DNA of 64,000 nucleotides from Azospirillum sp. B21 (GCF_008364825.1 NZ_VTTO01000003.1:1-64000); one strand, 5' to 3'; shown: positions 43,634 through 54,223, counted from the stretch's first letter. Program-made: numbers and translations. The notes: generated from the sequence alone by a model not told the origin.

Positions 43634-44998
43634 ATGTCCGCACCCCCGACCACGCGCGGCGAACCCATCACCGACCGCCGCCAACTGGTGGCCTATCTCG
43701 AATCCGGCAGCAAGCCGGCGCCGGACTGGCGCATCGGGACCGAGCACGAGAAGTTCGCTTACCGCACCTCCGACCTGCGGCCGCTGCCCTATGACGGGCC
43801 GGACGGCATCCGCGAACTGCTGACCCGCATGACCCGCTTCGGCTGGCAGCCGGTGGAGGAGAAGGGCAACATCATCGCGTTGGTCCAGGACATGGCCAAC
43901 ATCACGCTGGAACCGGGCGGCCAGGTCGAGCTGTCGGGCGCGCCGCTGGAGACCCTGCACCAGACCTGCGCCGAGGTGCACCGCCACCTGCGCCAGGTGA
44001 AGGAGGTCGGGGCGGAGCTTGGCATCGCCATGATGGGGCTGGGCTTCCAGCCGAAATGGACGCGCGACGACATCCCCTGGATGCCCAAGGGCCGCTACAA
44101 GATCATGCGCGACTACATGCCGAAGGTCGGCTCGCTCGGCCTCGACATGATGACGCGGACCTGTACGGTGCAGGTCAACCTGGACTTCGCGTCCGAAGCG
44201 GACATGGTGAAGAAGTTCCGCGTGTCGCTGGCCCTGCAGCCGATCGCGACCGCGCTGTTCGCCATGTCGCCCTTCACGGAAGGCAAGCCGAACGGCTTCC
44301 AGAGCTTCCGCAGCCACATCTGGACCGACACCGACCCGGACCGTACCGGCGATATCCCCTTCGTGTTCGAGGACGGCTTCGGCTTCGAACGCTATGTCGA
44401 CTATCTGCTCGACACGCCGATGTACTTCGTCTATCGCGACGGCGTTTACATCGACGCGGCCGGCCAGTCCTTCCGCGACTTCATGGACGGCAAGCTGCCG
44501 GCCCTGCCGGGCGAGGTGCCGCTGATCACCGACTGGGCCGACCACACCACCACGGCCTTCCCGGAAGTGCGGCTGAAGAAGTATCTGGAAATGCGCGGCG
44601 CCGACGGCGGCCCGTGGCGCAGCCTGTGCGCCCTGCCGGCCTTGTGGGTCGGGCTGCTCTACGATCAGGTGGCGCTGGATGCGGCCTGGGATCTGGTGAA
44701 GGACTGGACGACGGAGGAGCGCGCGCATCTGCGCGCCGAGGTGCCGCGGTCGGGCCTGCGCACGACGTTCCGCAATGGGACGGTGCGCGACGTGGCGCTG
44801 GAGGTTGTGGCGATCGCCCGCGACGGTCTGGCACGCCGCGCCCGCAACGACAATTGGGGCGACGACGAGACCCACTTCCTCGACACGCTGCAGGTCATCG
44901 CCGAGACCGGCCGCAGCCCCGCCGACGAGCTTCTGGAGAAGTTCAACGGCCCCTGGGGCGGCAGCGTCGATCCGGTGTTCAAGGAGTATGCGTACTGA
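43634..44998 (+). CDS. gshA: Glutamate-cysteine ligase (alphaproteobacterial/plant type)
   Basis: 454-residue ATP-dependent ligase forming gamma-glutamylcysteine, the first step of glutathione synthesis. Seen: [12 protein letters not shown] at the N-terminus, [17 protein letters not shown] near residue 90 (glutamate site), [32 protein letters not shown], and [20 protein letters not shown]. These are the blocks of the redox-regulated GCS2-like class of plants and alphaproteobacteria, not the E. coli type. ATG at 43634. Confidence 0.95.
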   Translation: MSAPPTTRGEPITDRRQLVAYLESGSKPAPDWRIGTEHEKFAYRTSDLRPLPYDGPDGIRELLTRMTRFGWQPVEEKGNIIALVQDMANITLEPGGQVELSGAPLETLHQTCAEVHRHLRQVKEVGAELGIAMMGLGFQPKWTRDDIPWMPKGRYKIMRDYMPKVGSLGLDMMTRTCTVQVNLDFASEADMVKKFRVSLALQPIATALFAMSPFTEGKPNGFQSFRSHIWTDTDPDRTGDIPFVFEDGFGFERYVDYLLDTPMYFVYRDGVYIDAAGQSFRDFMDGKLPALPGEVPLITDWADHTTTAFPEVRLKKYLEMRGADGGPWRSLCALPALWVGLLYDQVALDAAWDLVKDWTTEERAHLRAEVPRSGLRTTFRNGTVRDVALEVVAIARDGLARRARNDNWGDDETHFLDTLQVIAETGRSPADELLEKFNGPWGGSVDPVFKEYAY

Positions 44999-45025
44999 GG
45001 GGAGTGGGGGCTTTGCCGAGGTGAG

Positions 45026-45155
45026 GCCCCCTCCCTAACCCTCCCCCACCTTCGGTGGGAGAGGGGACTGCCGCCCCACTGCGACCAACTCCCTCTACCG
45101 CCGAAGGCGGGGGAGGGAAGGGGCCCAAGCTGTAAAGCTTGGGAAGGGAGGGGGC
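45026..45155. repeat. C-run/G-run palindromic repeat, copy F
   Basis: GCCCCCTCCCTAACCCTCCC left, GGGAAGGGAGGGGGC right; inner hairpins CCCACCTTCGGTGGG and CCGCCGAAGGCGG, with an AAGCTGTAAAGCTT pair near the right end. Between gshA and fdxB, which converge, so it may end both transcripts. Confidence 0.9.
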
Positions 45156-45170
45156 ACCCGGGCGAGGCCC

Positions 45171-45464
45171 CTAAGCCGCAACCGCCACATGCGTGATGCA
45201 GCTCTTCGAGCACACCTTGGAGCAGCTTTCGCAGCCGATGCAGTTGGCCGCGGTCTCGACCGCCATCACCTTCTTCTCGGCCTCGTCGTCGAAGGCGTCG
45301 ACGATGTCGCCGTCCTCGGTCAGGCCGATCATGTTCAGCACGCCGCGGCCGCAGACCTTGAAACAGCGGCCGCAGCCGATGCACTGCTTCTGATCGATGG
45401 TCTCGACGAATTTCGGGGTCCAGCTCTGACCACCCCGGGTGGTGCCGGTCACGAACTCAGCCAT
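45171..45464 (-). CDS. fdxB: Ferredoxin III, nif-specific (FdxB-type)
   Basis: 97-residue 2[4Fe-4S] ferredoxin. CIGCGRCFKVCGRG near residue 28 and CIGCESCSKVCSKSC near residue 75 bind the clusters; a 33-residue spacer with many Asp/Glu lies between. This spacing and the TRGGQSWTPKFVETID start mark the nif-linked ferredoxin III family, an electron carrier for nitrogenase or its cofactor machinery. Last gene of the nifE operon. Confidence 0.93.
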   Translation of the reverse strand: MAEFVTGTTRGGQSWTPKFVETIDQKQCIGCGRCFKVCGRGVLNMIGLTEDGDIVDAFDDEAEKKVMAVETAANCIGCESCSKVCSKSCITHVAVAA

Positions 45465-45521
45465 GGGAATGCTCCTCTCGGGAAAGGCTGCGCCTAAGCT
45501 TTTCTTGAAAGATTGAGGGGG

Positions 45522-45722
45522 TTAGGCCTTCTCCAGCGCCTTCAGCGCCGCCCGCTTCTCGGTCAGGGTCTTGAAGGCGTCGTAAGTTTCCTGCGCCACT
45601 GTCAGGATGCTCTGCCAGTTCTGCGGAAGCTCTTCCGACAAATCGTGCAAATCCATCTTCTTCTGCGTGGCGCGGGCGTTCAGCTTCTTGATCTCGTCCT
45701 TCAGGGCGTCGATGTCGCTCAT
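45522..45722 (-). CDS. CCE_0567-type metalloprotein (DUF683) of the nif operon
   Basis: 66-residue helical-hairpin protein: IDALKDEIKKLNARATQKKM, then LHDLSEELPQNWQSIL, then QETYDAFKTLTEKRAALKAL. DUF683 proteins follow nifX-associated genes in many diazotrophs; a cyanobacterial member binds metal. Role in nitrogenase maturation unclear. Too small for other domains. Sits 19 bases after the DUF269 gene. Confidence 0.9.
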   Translation of the reverse strand: MSDIDALKDEIKKLNARATQKKMDLHDLSEELPQNWQSILTVAQETYDAFKTLTEKRAALKALEKA

Positions 45723-45741
45723 GGTCGTGCTCCCGCGAAGC

Positions 45742-46197
45742 TCAGAGGTTTGCGACCTCGGGGTATTCCCGGATCAGCGCGACGGCATCCTCGACCAGCT
45801 TGGCGCCGTCGGCCGCCAGCTTTTCGATGCTGGGGAAGCCGAAGCGGTGGACGTCGCGCAGGGTTTTCGACACCACAACCAGCCGGCCGGTGGTCAGGAT
45901 CATGCGGCCGAAGCCCTCGTGGCTCATCTTCATCATCGGCGAGGCCATCATGCCGGTCTGCTTCTCGACCGTGACGCCGACCGCCTTGTAGAACAGCTCC
46001 AGCCGCCACAGCGTATCGGGGTCAGGGTCGCCGATGATCGGGATGGCGGCGCGGGCCTCCTTGTCCAGGATGAAGGGGGCGAGCAGAGCCTCGTCCGGCT
46101 TGCCTTCCCAGGCGCCATAGCTGTCCTCGGCGCGGAACAGCAGGACCAGCGTCTTCACGAACTGGTCGGCGACCGACAGTTCAGCCACATCAGCCAT
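45742..46197 (-). CDS. NifX-associated nitrogen fixation protein (DUF269)
   Basis: 151 residues. Family blocks: [56 protein letters not shown] and [23 protein letters not shown]269 genes are nearly always next to nifX; a link to cofactor trafficking is assumed in the family but the reaction is unknown. Starts two bases after the nifX stop, so translation is likely coupled. Confidence 0.94.
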   Translation of the reverse strand: MADVAELSVADQFVKTLVLLFRAEDSYGAWEGKPDEALLAPFILDKEARAAIPIIGDPDPDTLWRLELFYKAVGVTVEKQTGMMASPMMKMSHEGFGRMILTTGRLVVVSKTLRDVHRFGFPSIEKLAADGAKLVEDAVALIREYPEVANL

Positions 46198-46199
46198 GC

Positions 46200-46598
46200 T
46201 CAGACCTCCTCTTCATCGAAATGGAATTCGGGCGTTTCGCCCATCGCCTTGCGCAGCCAGGGCGGCGGGTTGCCGTTCAGCGTCTGGACCAGCTTGTCGA
46301 GCAGAGCCGGGATGGTCTCACTGGCCTCGACCTTCACCGGATGGATCTTCTTCGCCACCACGCGGGCGGCGGCCGATGCGCCGATGGCCGACAGGTAGAC
46401 GATGGCGACGTCGGACAGCGCTTCCAGCTTGGGCACCAGCTTGTCCTCGTTGCCGTCCTCGAACATCGAGCCGCCGAACTGGAAGGTCTCCAGAAAGGCA
46501 TGGCCCTGGCGGTCGACCCGGTAGACGGCGATGTTCTTGGCCCAGCCGAAATGCGCATCGACGTGCTGCATGTCCTGGGTGCAGAAAGCGACCTTCAT
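46200..46598 (-). CDS. nifX: Nitrogen fixation protein NifX
   Basis: 132-residue carrier that binds NifB-co and VK-cluster precursors during FeMo-cofactor synthesis. Starts [20 protein letters not shown], with the conserved HFG block, then [12 protein letters not shown]-like [19 protein letters not shown] and an acidic end FHFDEEEV. A perfect AAAGGAGGA lies before the ATG at 46598. The frame is open further upstream but inside nifN. Lies between nifN and DUF269. Confidence 0.95.
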   Translation of the reverse strand: MKVAFCTQDMQHVDAHFGWAKNIAVYRVDRQGHAFLETFQFGGSMFEDGNEDKLVPKLEALSDVAIVYLSAIGASAAARVVAKKIHPVKVEASETIPALLDKLVQTLNGNPPPWLRKAMGETPEFHFDEEEV

Positions 46599-46636
46599 CG
46601 ATCCTCCTTTGGTCGGGCGTGGGTCCTGCACCACGC

Positions 46637-48007
46637 TCAGACGGCGTTGCATCCGCATGATCCGCCTCCGCAGCCGTGCGATTCCCCGTGGTCGTGGCTC
46701 TCGTGGTCCATCTCGCGGGCGAGGAACAGGTTGCCGATCTCGCACAGCAGCTCGCGCGTGCCGCGGTAGCCGACCTGGACGCGCAGACCCGCGCCGAGCC
46801 GGTCGAACATCGGCAGTCCCATGCGGTGCAGCGGCACGCCGATCCGCGCCGCACCCTGTCGCCCGTGCGAGTTGGAGACGATCAGGTCGGCGTCGCGGGC
46901 CAGAGTCTCCAGGTCGGAATGGTCGCCGACCATGATGGTGGCGGCCTTCAGCCGCTCCAGCACCGGGCTTTGCGTCGGCGACACCGCGGCCACCACCTCG
47001 GCCCCCATGTCGGCGAGGAAGCCGGTCACGGCGTAGAGCAGGTCGGGTTCCAGGGCCACGGCGATGCGCTTGCGGCTGAAGAAGAAATGCCCGTCCAGCA
47101 TGGCGTCGACCAGGGCTTCACGCTGGCGCCGCAGCCGGGCCGGCGCCGGCTTGCCCGACAGCTCCATCAGCAACCGGATCAGCTTGTCCGACGCCTCCAG
47201 CCCGGTCAGGCGGCTGAAGAAGTGGCTGGGCACGTCGGTCTTCAGCTCCAGCGCGTTGCCGGCCACCCGCATATGCTCGCCGACGACGATGGTGGCGGCC
47301 GAGGCGCCCATGGCGCGGATCTGGTCCACCGTCACGCCGCCCAGCGAGGTGGCGGTGAAGTCGGTCGGCTGGCGGCCGGACATCGACAGCGACAGGTCGG
47401 GCAGCATGATCGGCGACAGGCCGAAACCCTCGATGATGTCGCGCAGTTCCTCCACGTCGCCGGGCGACAGGTGGCTGCCGGCCAGCACATTGACCTGGGT
47501 CGGGATGCGCACCGGCGACGGTTCGACCAGCCGCTCCACCATGGCGGTGACCGCGGTGGCGAAGCCGTCCTCAAAGCCGCCGGCGAAGTCGGGGGTGTTG
47601 GCGAAGACCAGGGCGGTGCCGGCCATGTCGGGGTTGCGCTGGCGGAACAGCGTGTACTGGCCGCCCATGTCCTCGCCCTTGGTCTCGGTAACGCCGGTGG
47701 TGGCGACGCCGATCATGGCGGGCTTGTTGCGTTCGACGATGGTGCGGATCGCCTGTTCCAGATTGTCGTAGCCGCCGAGGATGGTGGAGACCTGATCCAT
47801 CGCCGTGGTCTGCAGCGGGATCGCCTCGCGAAAATGGCGGACCAGCAGCACCAGCCCGAAGGCAGTGCAGCCCTGCGAGCCGTGGAACAGCGGCAGGCAG
47901 CGGTCGACCCCGAGATAGGCGAGCGCCGCGCCCAACGGCTGGCTCATCTTCAGCGGGTTGGTCGAGGCGGCCTTGGCGGCGGAGGGGAAGCGCTGGATGT
48001 GGGACAT
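46637..48007 (-). CDS. nifN: Nitrogenase cofactor scaffold subunit NifN with metal-binding tail
   Basis: 456 residues; with NifE forms the tetramer on which NifB-co is matured to FeMo-co precursor. Seen: NPLKMSQPLGAALAYLGVDR and LFHGSQGCTAFGLVLLVRHF (cluster Cys), TTGVTETKGEDMGGQY. ATG at 48007, 5 bases after the nifE stop. The last 24 residues are rich in His and Cys (DHESHDHGESHGCGGGSCGC), a likely metal-binding tail not needed in the usual fold. Length of the core is otherwise typical. Confidence 0.96.
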   Translation of the reverse strand: MSHIQRFPSAAKAASTNPLKMSQPLGAALAYLGVDRCLPLFHGSQGCTAFGLVLLVRHFREAIPLQTTAMDQVSTILGGYDNLEQAIRTIVERNKPAMIGVATTGVTETKGEDMGGQYTLFRQRNPDMAGTALVFANTPDFAGGFEDGFATAVTAMVERLVEPSPVRIPTQVNVLAGSHLSPGDVEELRDIIEGFGLSPIMLPDLSLSMSGRQPTDFTATSLGGVTVDQIRAMGASAATIVVGEHMRVAGNALELKTDVPSHFFSRLTGLEASDKLIRLLMELSGKPAPARLRRQREALVDAMLDGHFFFSRKRIAVALEPDLLYAVTGFLADMGAEVVAAVSPTQSPVLERLKAATIMVGDHSDLETLARDADLIVSNSHGRQGAARIGVPLHRMGLPMFDRLGAGLRVQVGYRGTRELLCEIGNLFLAREMDHESHDHGESHGCGGGSCGCNAV

Positions 48008-48012
48008 CGGCC

Positions 48013-49419
48013 TTACTCCGCCGCCAGAAGGGTGGAGGACGGACCGGACTCCCACGGCGCCGGCTGGCGGACTTGGCCCCAGATCGGGTTGGACAGCGTC
48101 TTGTCGATCTCCTCGCAGAGATTGACGATGCCGTCATAGCCGGCATAGGCGTGGTGGCGCTCCTGGTTGATGTCGAGCCAGGGAACCTTGGCCTTCAGCG
48201 AGATGAACTGCGACCGGCCGCCGGACATCATGATGTCGGCCTGATCGTCGGCCAGCATCTTGTAGATGTCGCGCGGCTTCAGGTCGTCCCATTGGTGGAA
48301 CTCCTCGCCCTTCATCTTCCTGATGCGTTCCTTGTCTTCCTTGGTCGATTTCTTGGTGGAGGTGCCGAGAATGGTCAGGCCTGCGCCTTCCAGCGCGCTG
48401 ACCATCGACCAGCTCTTGACCCCCCCGGTGAACAGCAGGACGCGCTTGCCCTCGAATCGCGGCTTGTAGGGTTCCAGACGCCGCCAGACGCGGCTCTCTT
48501 CCCGCGCGATCACGCCCTCCGCCCGGTCGATCAGCGCCTTGTCGGCACCGCGCTCCACCAGCATGCGGGCCATGGTGCGCAGCGTGTCCGACATGTCGGA
48601 GACGCCGTAGAAGGATCCCTCGAAATAGGGGATGCCGTAGCGCTCCTGCATCTTGCGGCCGACATTCACCAGCGCCTGGCTGCACACCATCATGGTGACG
48701 CGGGCACGGTGGGCCTGCGCCACCTCGTTGTAACGGCCGTCGCCGGAGATGCAGGACAAGAGGCGGATGCCGATCTCGTCGAGCAGCGGCTTGACCAGCC
48801 ACAGCTCGCCGGCGAGGTTGTATTCGCCGATGATGCAGACGTCGGTGGGCGTGGTGTAGTCCGGCTCCACCGTGCCGATGACATGGTCGAGCAGGGCTTC
48901 GCCGGCCAGCTTGTTGCCGAGATTCTTCGACCCGACGAAGCCCGGCGCGTCGACCGGGATCACCGGCTTGCCCAGCTTCTGCGTCGCGAACTTGCAGACC
49001 GCGGCGATGTCGTCGCCGGTCATGGCGGGCACGCAGGTCTGATAGACGAAGACGGCCGGCGGGTCGTATTGCTGAACGATCTCCTTGATGGCGCGATAGA
49101 GCTTCTTCTCGCCGCCGCCGATGACGTCCAGTTCCGACAGGTCGGTGGTGAAGCCGGTGCGGTAGAGCTGCGACCCCGACGACCGGGTGCCGCGGTTGTC
49201 CCATGCATTGCCCAGGCAGGCGATCGGGCCGTGCACCAGATGGGCGGCGTCGGCGATCGGCTGCAGCACGATCATCGCGCCGTCATAGGCGCAGCCGCCG
49301 GCCGCCGCCCCCGGCTTCAGCGACTTGGTGCAGCCCTTCTTCTTCTCCTTGGCCGATTTGGCCTGGTTGGTCGCGCAGCCCGGTTCGTTGAAGACGTCCT
49401 GGATCTTGTCCTGGAGCAT
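48013..49419 (-). CDS. nifE: Nitrogenase cofactor scaffold subunit NifE
   Basis: 468 residues. NifD-like scaffold subunit: GGCAYDGAMIVLQPIADAAH (first cluster Cys, C43), LVHGPIACLGNAWDNRG (second), VYQTCVPAMTGDDI (third), and the cofactor-site equivalents around MMVCSQALVN. The N-terminus carries extra cysteines (FNEPGCATN and KKKGCTKS). ATG at 49419 after GGAGAG. First gene of nifE-N-X-DUF269-DUF683-fdxB, read from a NifA/sigma-54 promoter. Confidence 0.97.
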   Translation of the reverse strand: MLQDKIQDVFNEPGCATNQAKSAKEKKKGCTKSLKPGAAAGGCAYDGAMIVLQPIADAAHLVHGPIACLGNAWDNRGTRSSGSQLYRTGFTTDLSELDVIGGGEKKLYRAIKEIVQQYDPPAVFVYQTCVPAMTGDDIAAVCKFATQKLGKPVIPVDAPGFVGSKNLGNKLAGEALLDHVIGTVEPDYTTPTDVCIIGEYNLAGELWLVKPLLDEIGIRLLSCISGDGRYNEVAQAHRARVTMMVCSQALVNVGRKMQERYGIPYFEGSFYGVSDMSDTLRTMARMLVERGADKALIDRAEGVIAREESRVWRRLEPYKPRFEGKRVLLFTGGVKSWSMVSALEGAGLTILGTSTKKSTKEDKERIRKMKGEEFHQWDDLKPRDIYKMLADDQADIMMSGGRSQFISLKAKVPWLDINQERHHAYAGYDGIVNLCEEIDKTLSNPIWGQVRQPAPWESGPSSTLLAAE

Positions 49420-49467
49420 GCCCGCTCTCCCATCCTGGCGCCGGAAATGGCTCTGCGGAGATGAAAT

Positions 49468-49482
49468 GCAGGCGGCGTGCCA
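49468..49482 (-). promoter_or_regulatory. Sigma-54 (-24/-12) promoter of nifE
   Basis: TGGCACGCCGCCTGC on the minus strand: GG and GC at the right 10-base spacing, with CTGC for TTGC as the only departure from consensus. It would start RNA near 49456. Confidence 0.88.
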
Positions 49483-49487
49483 GAGGA

Positions 49488-49500
49488 TAAAGGATTGATT
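49488..49500 (-). promoter_or_regulatory. IHF-binding site match upstream of nifE
   Basis: AATCAATCCTTTA on the minus strand fits WATCAANNNNTTR at every fixed position and lies between the sigma-54 promoter and the NifA sites, where DNA bending is needed. Confidence 0.6.
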
Positions 49501-49527
49501 GAAAAGGATTGTCCGATTTTTCTGCCC

Positions 49528-49543
49528 TGTCTGATAGCTGACA
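49528..49543. promoter_or_regulatory. NifA upstream activator sequence, proximal, nifE
   Basis: TGT-N10-ACA (TGTCTGATAGCTGACA), about 46 bases upstream of the -24 element. Confidence 0.8.
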
Positions 49544-49566
49544 ATCGGCCGGCTTCGCGGAGAGCT

Positions 49567-49582
49567 TGTCGGGTGTCTCACA
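49567..49582. promoter_or_regulatory. NifA upstream activator sequence, distal, nifE
   Basis: TGT-N10-ACA (TGTCGGGTGTCTCACA), 23 bases beyond the proximal site. Confidence 0.75.
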
Positions 49583-49640
49583 TCGCATCGGCCGGCTCCT
49601 GAAGGCCGGCGTGCGGGGGCGGAGACGGCTCCGCATGCAC

Positions 49641-49684
49641 AAAAAGAAAGCCCGGAGCTCGCCGTCGTCGACGCTCTCCGGGCT
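49641..49684 (-). terminator. Rho-independent terminator after nifHDK
   Basis: Nine-base stem AGCCCGGAG / CTCCGGGCT, followed by TTTCTTTTT on the minus strand. Confidence 0.85.
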
Positions 49685-49695
49685 GGGGAGGTTGC

Positions 49696-49730
49696 CGTTG
49701 GGCCGGGGGGATGGAGACCCCGGCCCAACG
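49696..49730 (-). other. Long perfect hairpin directly after nifK
   Basis: Thirteen-base perfect stem CGTTGGGCCGGGG / CCCCGGCCCAACG with a 9-base loop, between the nifK stop and the terminator. No T-run of its own; likely protects the 3' end of the nif message. Confidence 0.75.
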
Positions 49731-49784
49731 GGTAGGCTGGAACCGATGCGTGATCCGATGCCTGGGGTGCCGCCGGCGTGCCGG

Positions 49785-51344
49785 TCAGCGGATCAGGTCG
49801 AACGAGTAGTCGGTCTGGCCGACGATGTTGGTGTTGGCGTCGATGTCCTCGAAGATCCGGTCGAGGATCCGCACCAGCACGTTCAGCGCGCCCTGGTAGC
49901 CCCAGGTCGGGTAGCGGTGGTGGTGATGGCGGTCGAAGATCGGGTAGGTCAGGCGGATCAGCGGAACCTTGGTGTCGCGCTCCAGATACTTGCCGTAGCT
50001 GTTGCCGATGATGTAGTCCACCTTGTCGGTGAAGATCAGCGAGCGCAGGTGCCACAGGTCCTTGCCGCCATGGGCCGCACCCGAGGCGCCGAAGGGCGAG
50101 CCGTCCAGCACCTTCTGGACCTGCTTCTCCCACTTCTTGGAACCCGACGTCGACAGGATGTGCACCGGCTCGGCACCCAGCTCCAGCAGGAACTTGGTCA
50201 TGCCCAGGCAGAAGTCCGGGTCGCCGTAGACGGCGAAGCGCTTGCCGTGCAGGTGGGTGTGGCTGTCGGCGATGGCGTCGACCAGACGGCCGCGCTCCAG
50301 CTTCAGGCTGGCCGGGACCGGCTTGCCCGACAGTTCCGCCAGCTTCAGCAGCAGCTCGTCGGTGGCGGTGACGCCCATCGGGTAGTTGAACTTGGCGACG
50401 TCCTGGCCCTTTTCCTTGCAGAACTGCAGAGTCTGGGTGGTGTTGTACTCCTGCATGGAGATGGTGGCCTTGGCGTGCAGGGCCTCCTTGGTCTCCTCGA
50501 TGGTGGTGCCGCCGTCATACATGCGGTACTCGCCATCCATCGGCGTGTCGAAGTTGTCGGACACGTCGGACAGAATTTGCAGCTTCAGGCCGAATTCGCC
50601 GGCGATGCGCTTCAGTTCGCGGTTGTTGCCGACGGCGAAACCGTCGAAGCCCGGGATCAGGTTGATCTGCTCGGTCTTGGGCGTGTCGAAATTCTCCGAA
50701 TTGCCCCAGAAGTTGGACAGAATGCCCTTGATCATGTTGTCGTAGCCGACGATGTGGCTGCCGACAAAGGCCGGGGTGTGGGCGAATGGCACCGGGAAGT
50801 CGGCCGGTACGCTTTCCTTGTTCTTCGCGTTGGCGATGAAGCCCTGCAGGTCGTCGCCGATGACTTCGGCCATGCAGGTGGTCATCACCGCGATCATCTT
50901 CGGCTTGTAGAGCGCATAGGCGTTCGCCAAGCCGTCGATCATGTTGTTCAGGCCGCCGAACACCGCCGCGTCTTCCGTCATCGACGAGGAGACCGCGCTG
51001 TTCGGCTCCTTGAAGTGGCGGGTCAGGTGGGTGCGGTAATAGGCGACGCAGCCCTGGGAGCCGTGGACGAAGGGCAGGGTGCCCTCGAAGCCCTGGGCGG
51101 CGAACATCGCGCCGATCGGCTGGCAGGCCTTGGTCGGGTTGATGACGACCGCTTCACGGGCGAAGTTCTTCGCCTTGTAGTCCTCGGACTTGGTCCATTC
51201 GGAGACGCGGGCGACTTCCTCGTCCGAATGGCCGTACTCGAACTCGGTCTTCTTCTTCTCGAACATCGCCGCATATTCGGGCTGCCGGAAGAGGGTGTAG
51301 TGGTCGAGGACCTTGTCGGCGCTCTGCGAAAGCTTGTCGGTCAT
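49785..51344 (-). CDS. nifK: Nitrogenase molybdenum-iron protein beta chain
   Basis: 519 residues. Beta subunit of dinitrogenase; binds half of each P-cluster through C74 (KACQPIGA), C99 ([13 protein letters not shown]) and C157 ([12 protein letters not shown]), matching the A. vinelandii ligands C70, C95 and C153 with an offset of four. [11 protein letters not shown] and the C-terminal [18 protein letters not shown] are also typical. ATG at 51344 with AGGAG. Last gene of nifHDK; followed by two hairpins. No nifY or nifT follows. Confidence 0.98.
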   Translation of the reverse strand: MTDKLSQSADKVLDHYTLFRQPEYAAMFEKKKTEFEYGHSDEEVARVSEWTKSEDYKAKNFAREAVVINPTKACQPIGAMFAAQGFEGTLPFVHGSQGCVAYYRTHLTRHFKEPNSAVSSSMTEDAAVFGGLNNMIDGLANAYALYKPKMIAVMTTCMAEVIGDDLQGFIANAKNKESVPADFPVPFAHTPAFVGSHIVGYDNMIKGILSNFWGNSENFDTPKTEQINLIPGFDGFAVGNNRELKRIAGEFGLKLQILSDVSDNFDTPMDGEYRMYDGGTTIEETKEALHAKATISMQEYNTTQTLQFCKEKGQDVAKFNYPMGVTATDELLLKLAELSGKPVPASLKLERGRLVDAIADSHTHLHGKRFAVYGDPDFCLGMTKFLLELGAEPVHILSTSGSKKWEKQVQKVLDGSPFGASGAAHGGKDLWHLRSLIFTDKVDYIIGNSYGKYLERDTKVPLIRLTYPIFDRHHHHRYPTWGYQGALNVLVRILDRIFEDIDANTNIVGQTDYSFDLIR

Positions 51345-51375
51345 TCTCAAATTCTCCTGTTCCAGAGGCCGATGG

Positions 51376-52815
51376 TCAGAACGGGGCCTTCATCACGCCC
51401 CAGACGGGGTTGTTGATGGCCAGGTCCATGTCGCGGGCGAAGATCGCGAAGCCGTCATAGCCGTGGTACGGGCCGGAGTAGTCCCAGCTGTGCATCTGGC
51501 GGAACGGCAGGCCCATCTTCTGGAACACGTACTTTTCCTTGATGCCCGACGCGACGAGGTCGGGACGCATCGCCTCGACGAACTTCTCCAGTTCGAACGC
51601 GGTGACGTCGTCGTAGATCAGCGTGCCTTCCTTCACGTAGTGGGGCGTGCGCTGATAGTCGTCGTTGTGGGCGAACTCGTAACCGGTGCCGATGATCTCC
51701 ATGCCCAGGTCGTGATAGGCATCGACGACGTGGCGGGGACGCAGGCCGCCGACGTAGATCATGACCTTCTTGCCGTCCAGCCGCGGCTTGTATTTGGCGA
51801 TGACGGCATCGACCATCGGCTGGTAGCGGGCGATGACCTTCTCGGCGTTCTCCTTGATCTTGTCGTCGAAGAGAGCGGCGATCTTGCGCAAGGATTCGGC
51901 GATCTGGCTCGGGCCGAAGAAGTTGTATTCCATCCAAGGAATATTGTACTTCTCTTCCATGTGACGCGCGATGTAGTTCATCGAGCGGTAGCAGTGGATC
52001 AGGTTGACCTTGGCCTTCGGCGTGTTCTCCAGCTCGGCCATCGTGCCGTCGCCCGACCACTGGGCGATCACGCGCAGGCCGATCTCCTCCAGCAGGATGC
52101 GGGACGACCAGGCGTCGCCGCCGATGTTGTAGTCGCCGATGATGGTGACGTCATAGGGAGTGGAGACGAAGTCGGCCTTGGGTTCCGTTTTCTCGAACAC
52201 CCAGTCGCGGATGGCGTCGTTGGCGATGTGGTGGCCCAGCGACTGGGACACGCCGCGGAAGCCTTCGCAGCGCACGGGGATGACCGGCTTGCCGATTTCC
52301 GCCGACTTGGCGCGGGCGACAGCCTCGATATCGTCGCCGATCAGGCCGATCGGGCATTCCGACTGGATCGAGATGCCGTTCACCAGCGGGAACAGCTCGT
52401 TGATTTCCTCGATGACCTTGTGCAGCTTCTTGTCGCCGCCGAAGACGATGTCCTTCTCCTGGAAGTCGGAGGTGAAGTGCATCGTGCCCCAGCTGTCCAC
52501 GCCGGTGTCGCCGATGTAGTAGTTGCGGCGGCCGGACCAGGAGTAGTAGCCGCAGCCGACCGGCCCGTGGGAGATGTGGATCATGTCCTTGATCGGACCC
52601 CACACCACGCCCTTGGAACCGGCATAGGCGCAGCCGCGGATCGTCATGACGCCGGGGATGGACTTGACGTTCGACTTGACGCCGCAGTCCTTGGCCTCGG
52701 CCTCCAGCACGTTCAGGTGCTTGGCGCGGCGCTTGCGGGACTTTTCGGGATAGGCTTCGAGGACTTCGTTGACGAGGTTCTTGACGTCGACCGTGGTGTT
52801 CTCGGACAGGCTCAT
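51376..52815 (-). CDS. nifD: Nitrogenase molybdenum-iron protein alpha chain
   Basis: 479 residues. Alpha subunit of dinitrogenase carrying FeMo-cofactor. Residue numbers equal those of A. vinelandii: P-cluster ligands C62, C88 and C154; FeMo-co ligands C275 (LIHCYRS) and H442 ([14 protein letters not shown]); Q191 and H195 of the substrate site in SQSLGHHI. These identify the Mo-type rather than V- or Fe-only enzyme. ATG at 52815. Spaced 204 bases after nifH with a strong hairpin in the gap. Confidence 0.99.
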   Translation of the reverse strand: MSLSENTTVDVKNLVNEVLEAYPEKSRKRRAKHLNVLEAEAKDCGVKSNVKSIPGVMTIRGCAYAGSKGVVWGPIKDMIHISHGPVGCGYYSWSGRRNYYIGDTGVDSWGTMHFTSDFQEKDIVFGGDKKLHKVIEEINELFPLVNGISIQSECPIGLIGDDIEAVARAKSAEIGKPVIPVRCEGFRGVSQSLGHHIANDAIRDWVFEKTEPKADFVSTPYDVTIIGDYNIGGDAWSSRILLEEIGLRVIAQWSGDGTMAELENTPKAKVNLIHCYRSMNYIARHMEEKYNIPWMEYNFFGPSQIAESLRKIAALFDDKIKENAEKVIARYQPMVDAVIAKYKPRLDGKKVMIYVGGLRPRHVVDAYHDLGMEIIGTGYEFAHNDDYQRTPHYVKEGTLIYDDVTAFELEKFVEAMRPDLVASGIKEKYVFQKMGLPFRQMHSWDYSGPYHGYDGFAIFARDMDLAINNPVWGVMKAPF

Positions 52816-52960
52816 AGCCGGCCTCCTGCTTGAATATTCCGCGCCGCTTCAGCGCGTGACCGAGCCCCTCCCTCCCACGCCGACGTCGCCCGGCCGGAAC
52901 CGGTGGGCAGTCGTTGGGTCGACGTCGTGCGGGGCTGGGGAAAAGGGCCAGTGTTCAGGC

Positions 52961-52992
52961 GGTCCCCCCTGCGCCGATGGGGCAGGGGGGCC
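52961..52992 (-). other. Stem-loop between nifH and nifD
   Basis: CCCCCCTGC / GCAGGGGGG (52964-52972 and 52982-52990), extended by GG / CC around one bulge, 28 bases after the nifH stop. Such intercistronic hairpins raise nifH message over nifDK in other diazotrophs; here inferred. A second dyad CGACGTCG lies on the nifD side. Confidence 0.7.
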
Positions 52993-53019
52993 GGTAGGCA
53001 ACCGTCGCTACGCCCGGGA

Positions 53020-53991
<972 letters not shown>

Positions 53992-54000
53992 TCATGGATT

Positions 54001-54015
54001 GCACGACCCGTGCCA
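54001..54015 (-). promoter_or_regulatory. Sigma-54 (-24/-12) promoter of nifHDK
   Basis: TGGCACGGGTCGTGC on the minus strand, GG and GC 10 bases apart; RNA start near 53989, leader about 73 bases. A/T-rich DNA lies directly upstream. Confidence 0.9.
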
Positions 54016-54083
54016 GAGCGGTGTATTTCGATAAGATATTGAAAGCATTGCGTTATTTATTGTGGCGACGCGTGCCGTCTCTT

Positions 54084-54099
54084 TGTCGGGGTCCCGACA
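54084..54099. promoter_or_regulatory. NifA upstream activator sequence for nifHDK
   Basis: TGT-N10-ACA with fully symmetric inside (TGTCGGGGTCCCGACA), about 70 bases upstream of the -24 box. Confidence 0.85.
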
Positions 54100-54111
54100 C
54101 ACACGACAAAG

Positions 54112-54128
54112 CCCGACATTTTGTCGGG
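54112..54128. other. Short hairpin upstream of the nifH activator site
   Basis: CCCGACA / TGTCGGG with a TTT loop. It repeats the GTCGGG half of the adjacent NifA site, and could be a terminator for the minus-strand gene at 54244 or a recognition site. Confidence 0.35.
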
Positions 54129-54172
54129 TCTTTATGGGGGAGGTTCTGTTGGTGAGGTGTCGGCTTTCGAAA

Positions 54173-54223
54173 GCCCCCACCCCGACCCTCCCCCGCCCAG
54201 CGGGGGAGGGTCGGGGTGGGGGC
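54173..54223. repeat. C-run/G-run palindromic repeat, copy G (minimal, perfect)
   Basis: Perfect inverted repeat with 24-base arms around a 3-base loop (CCA). It is the shortest and cleanest copy and shows the core of the family: CCCCCACCCCGACCCTCCC and its complement. Confidence 0.95.
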
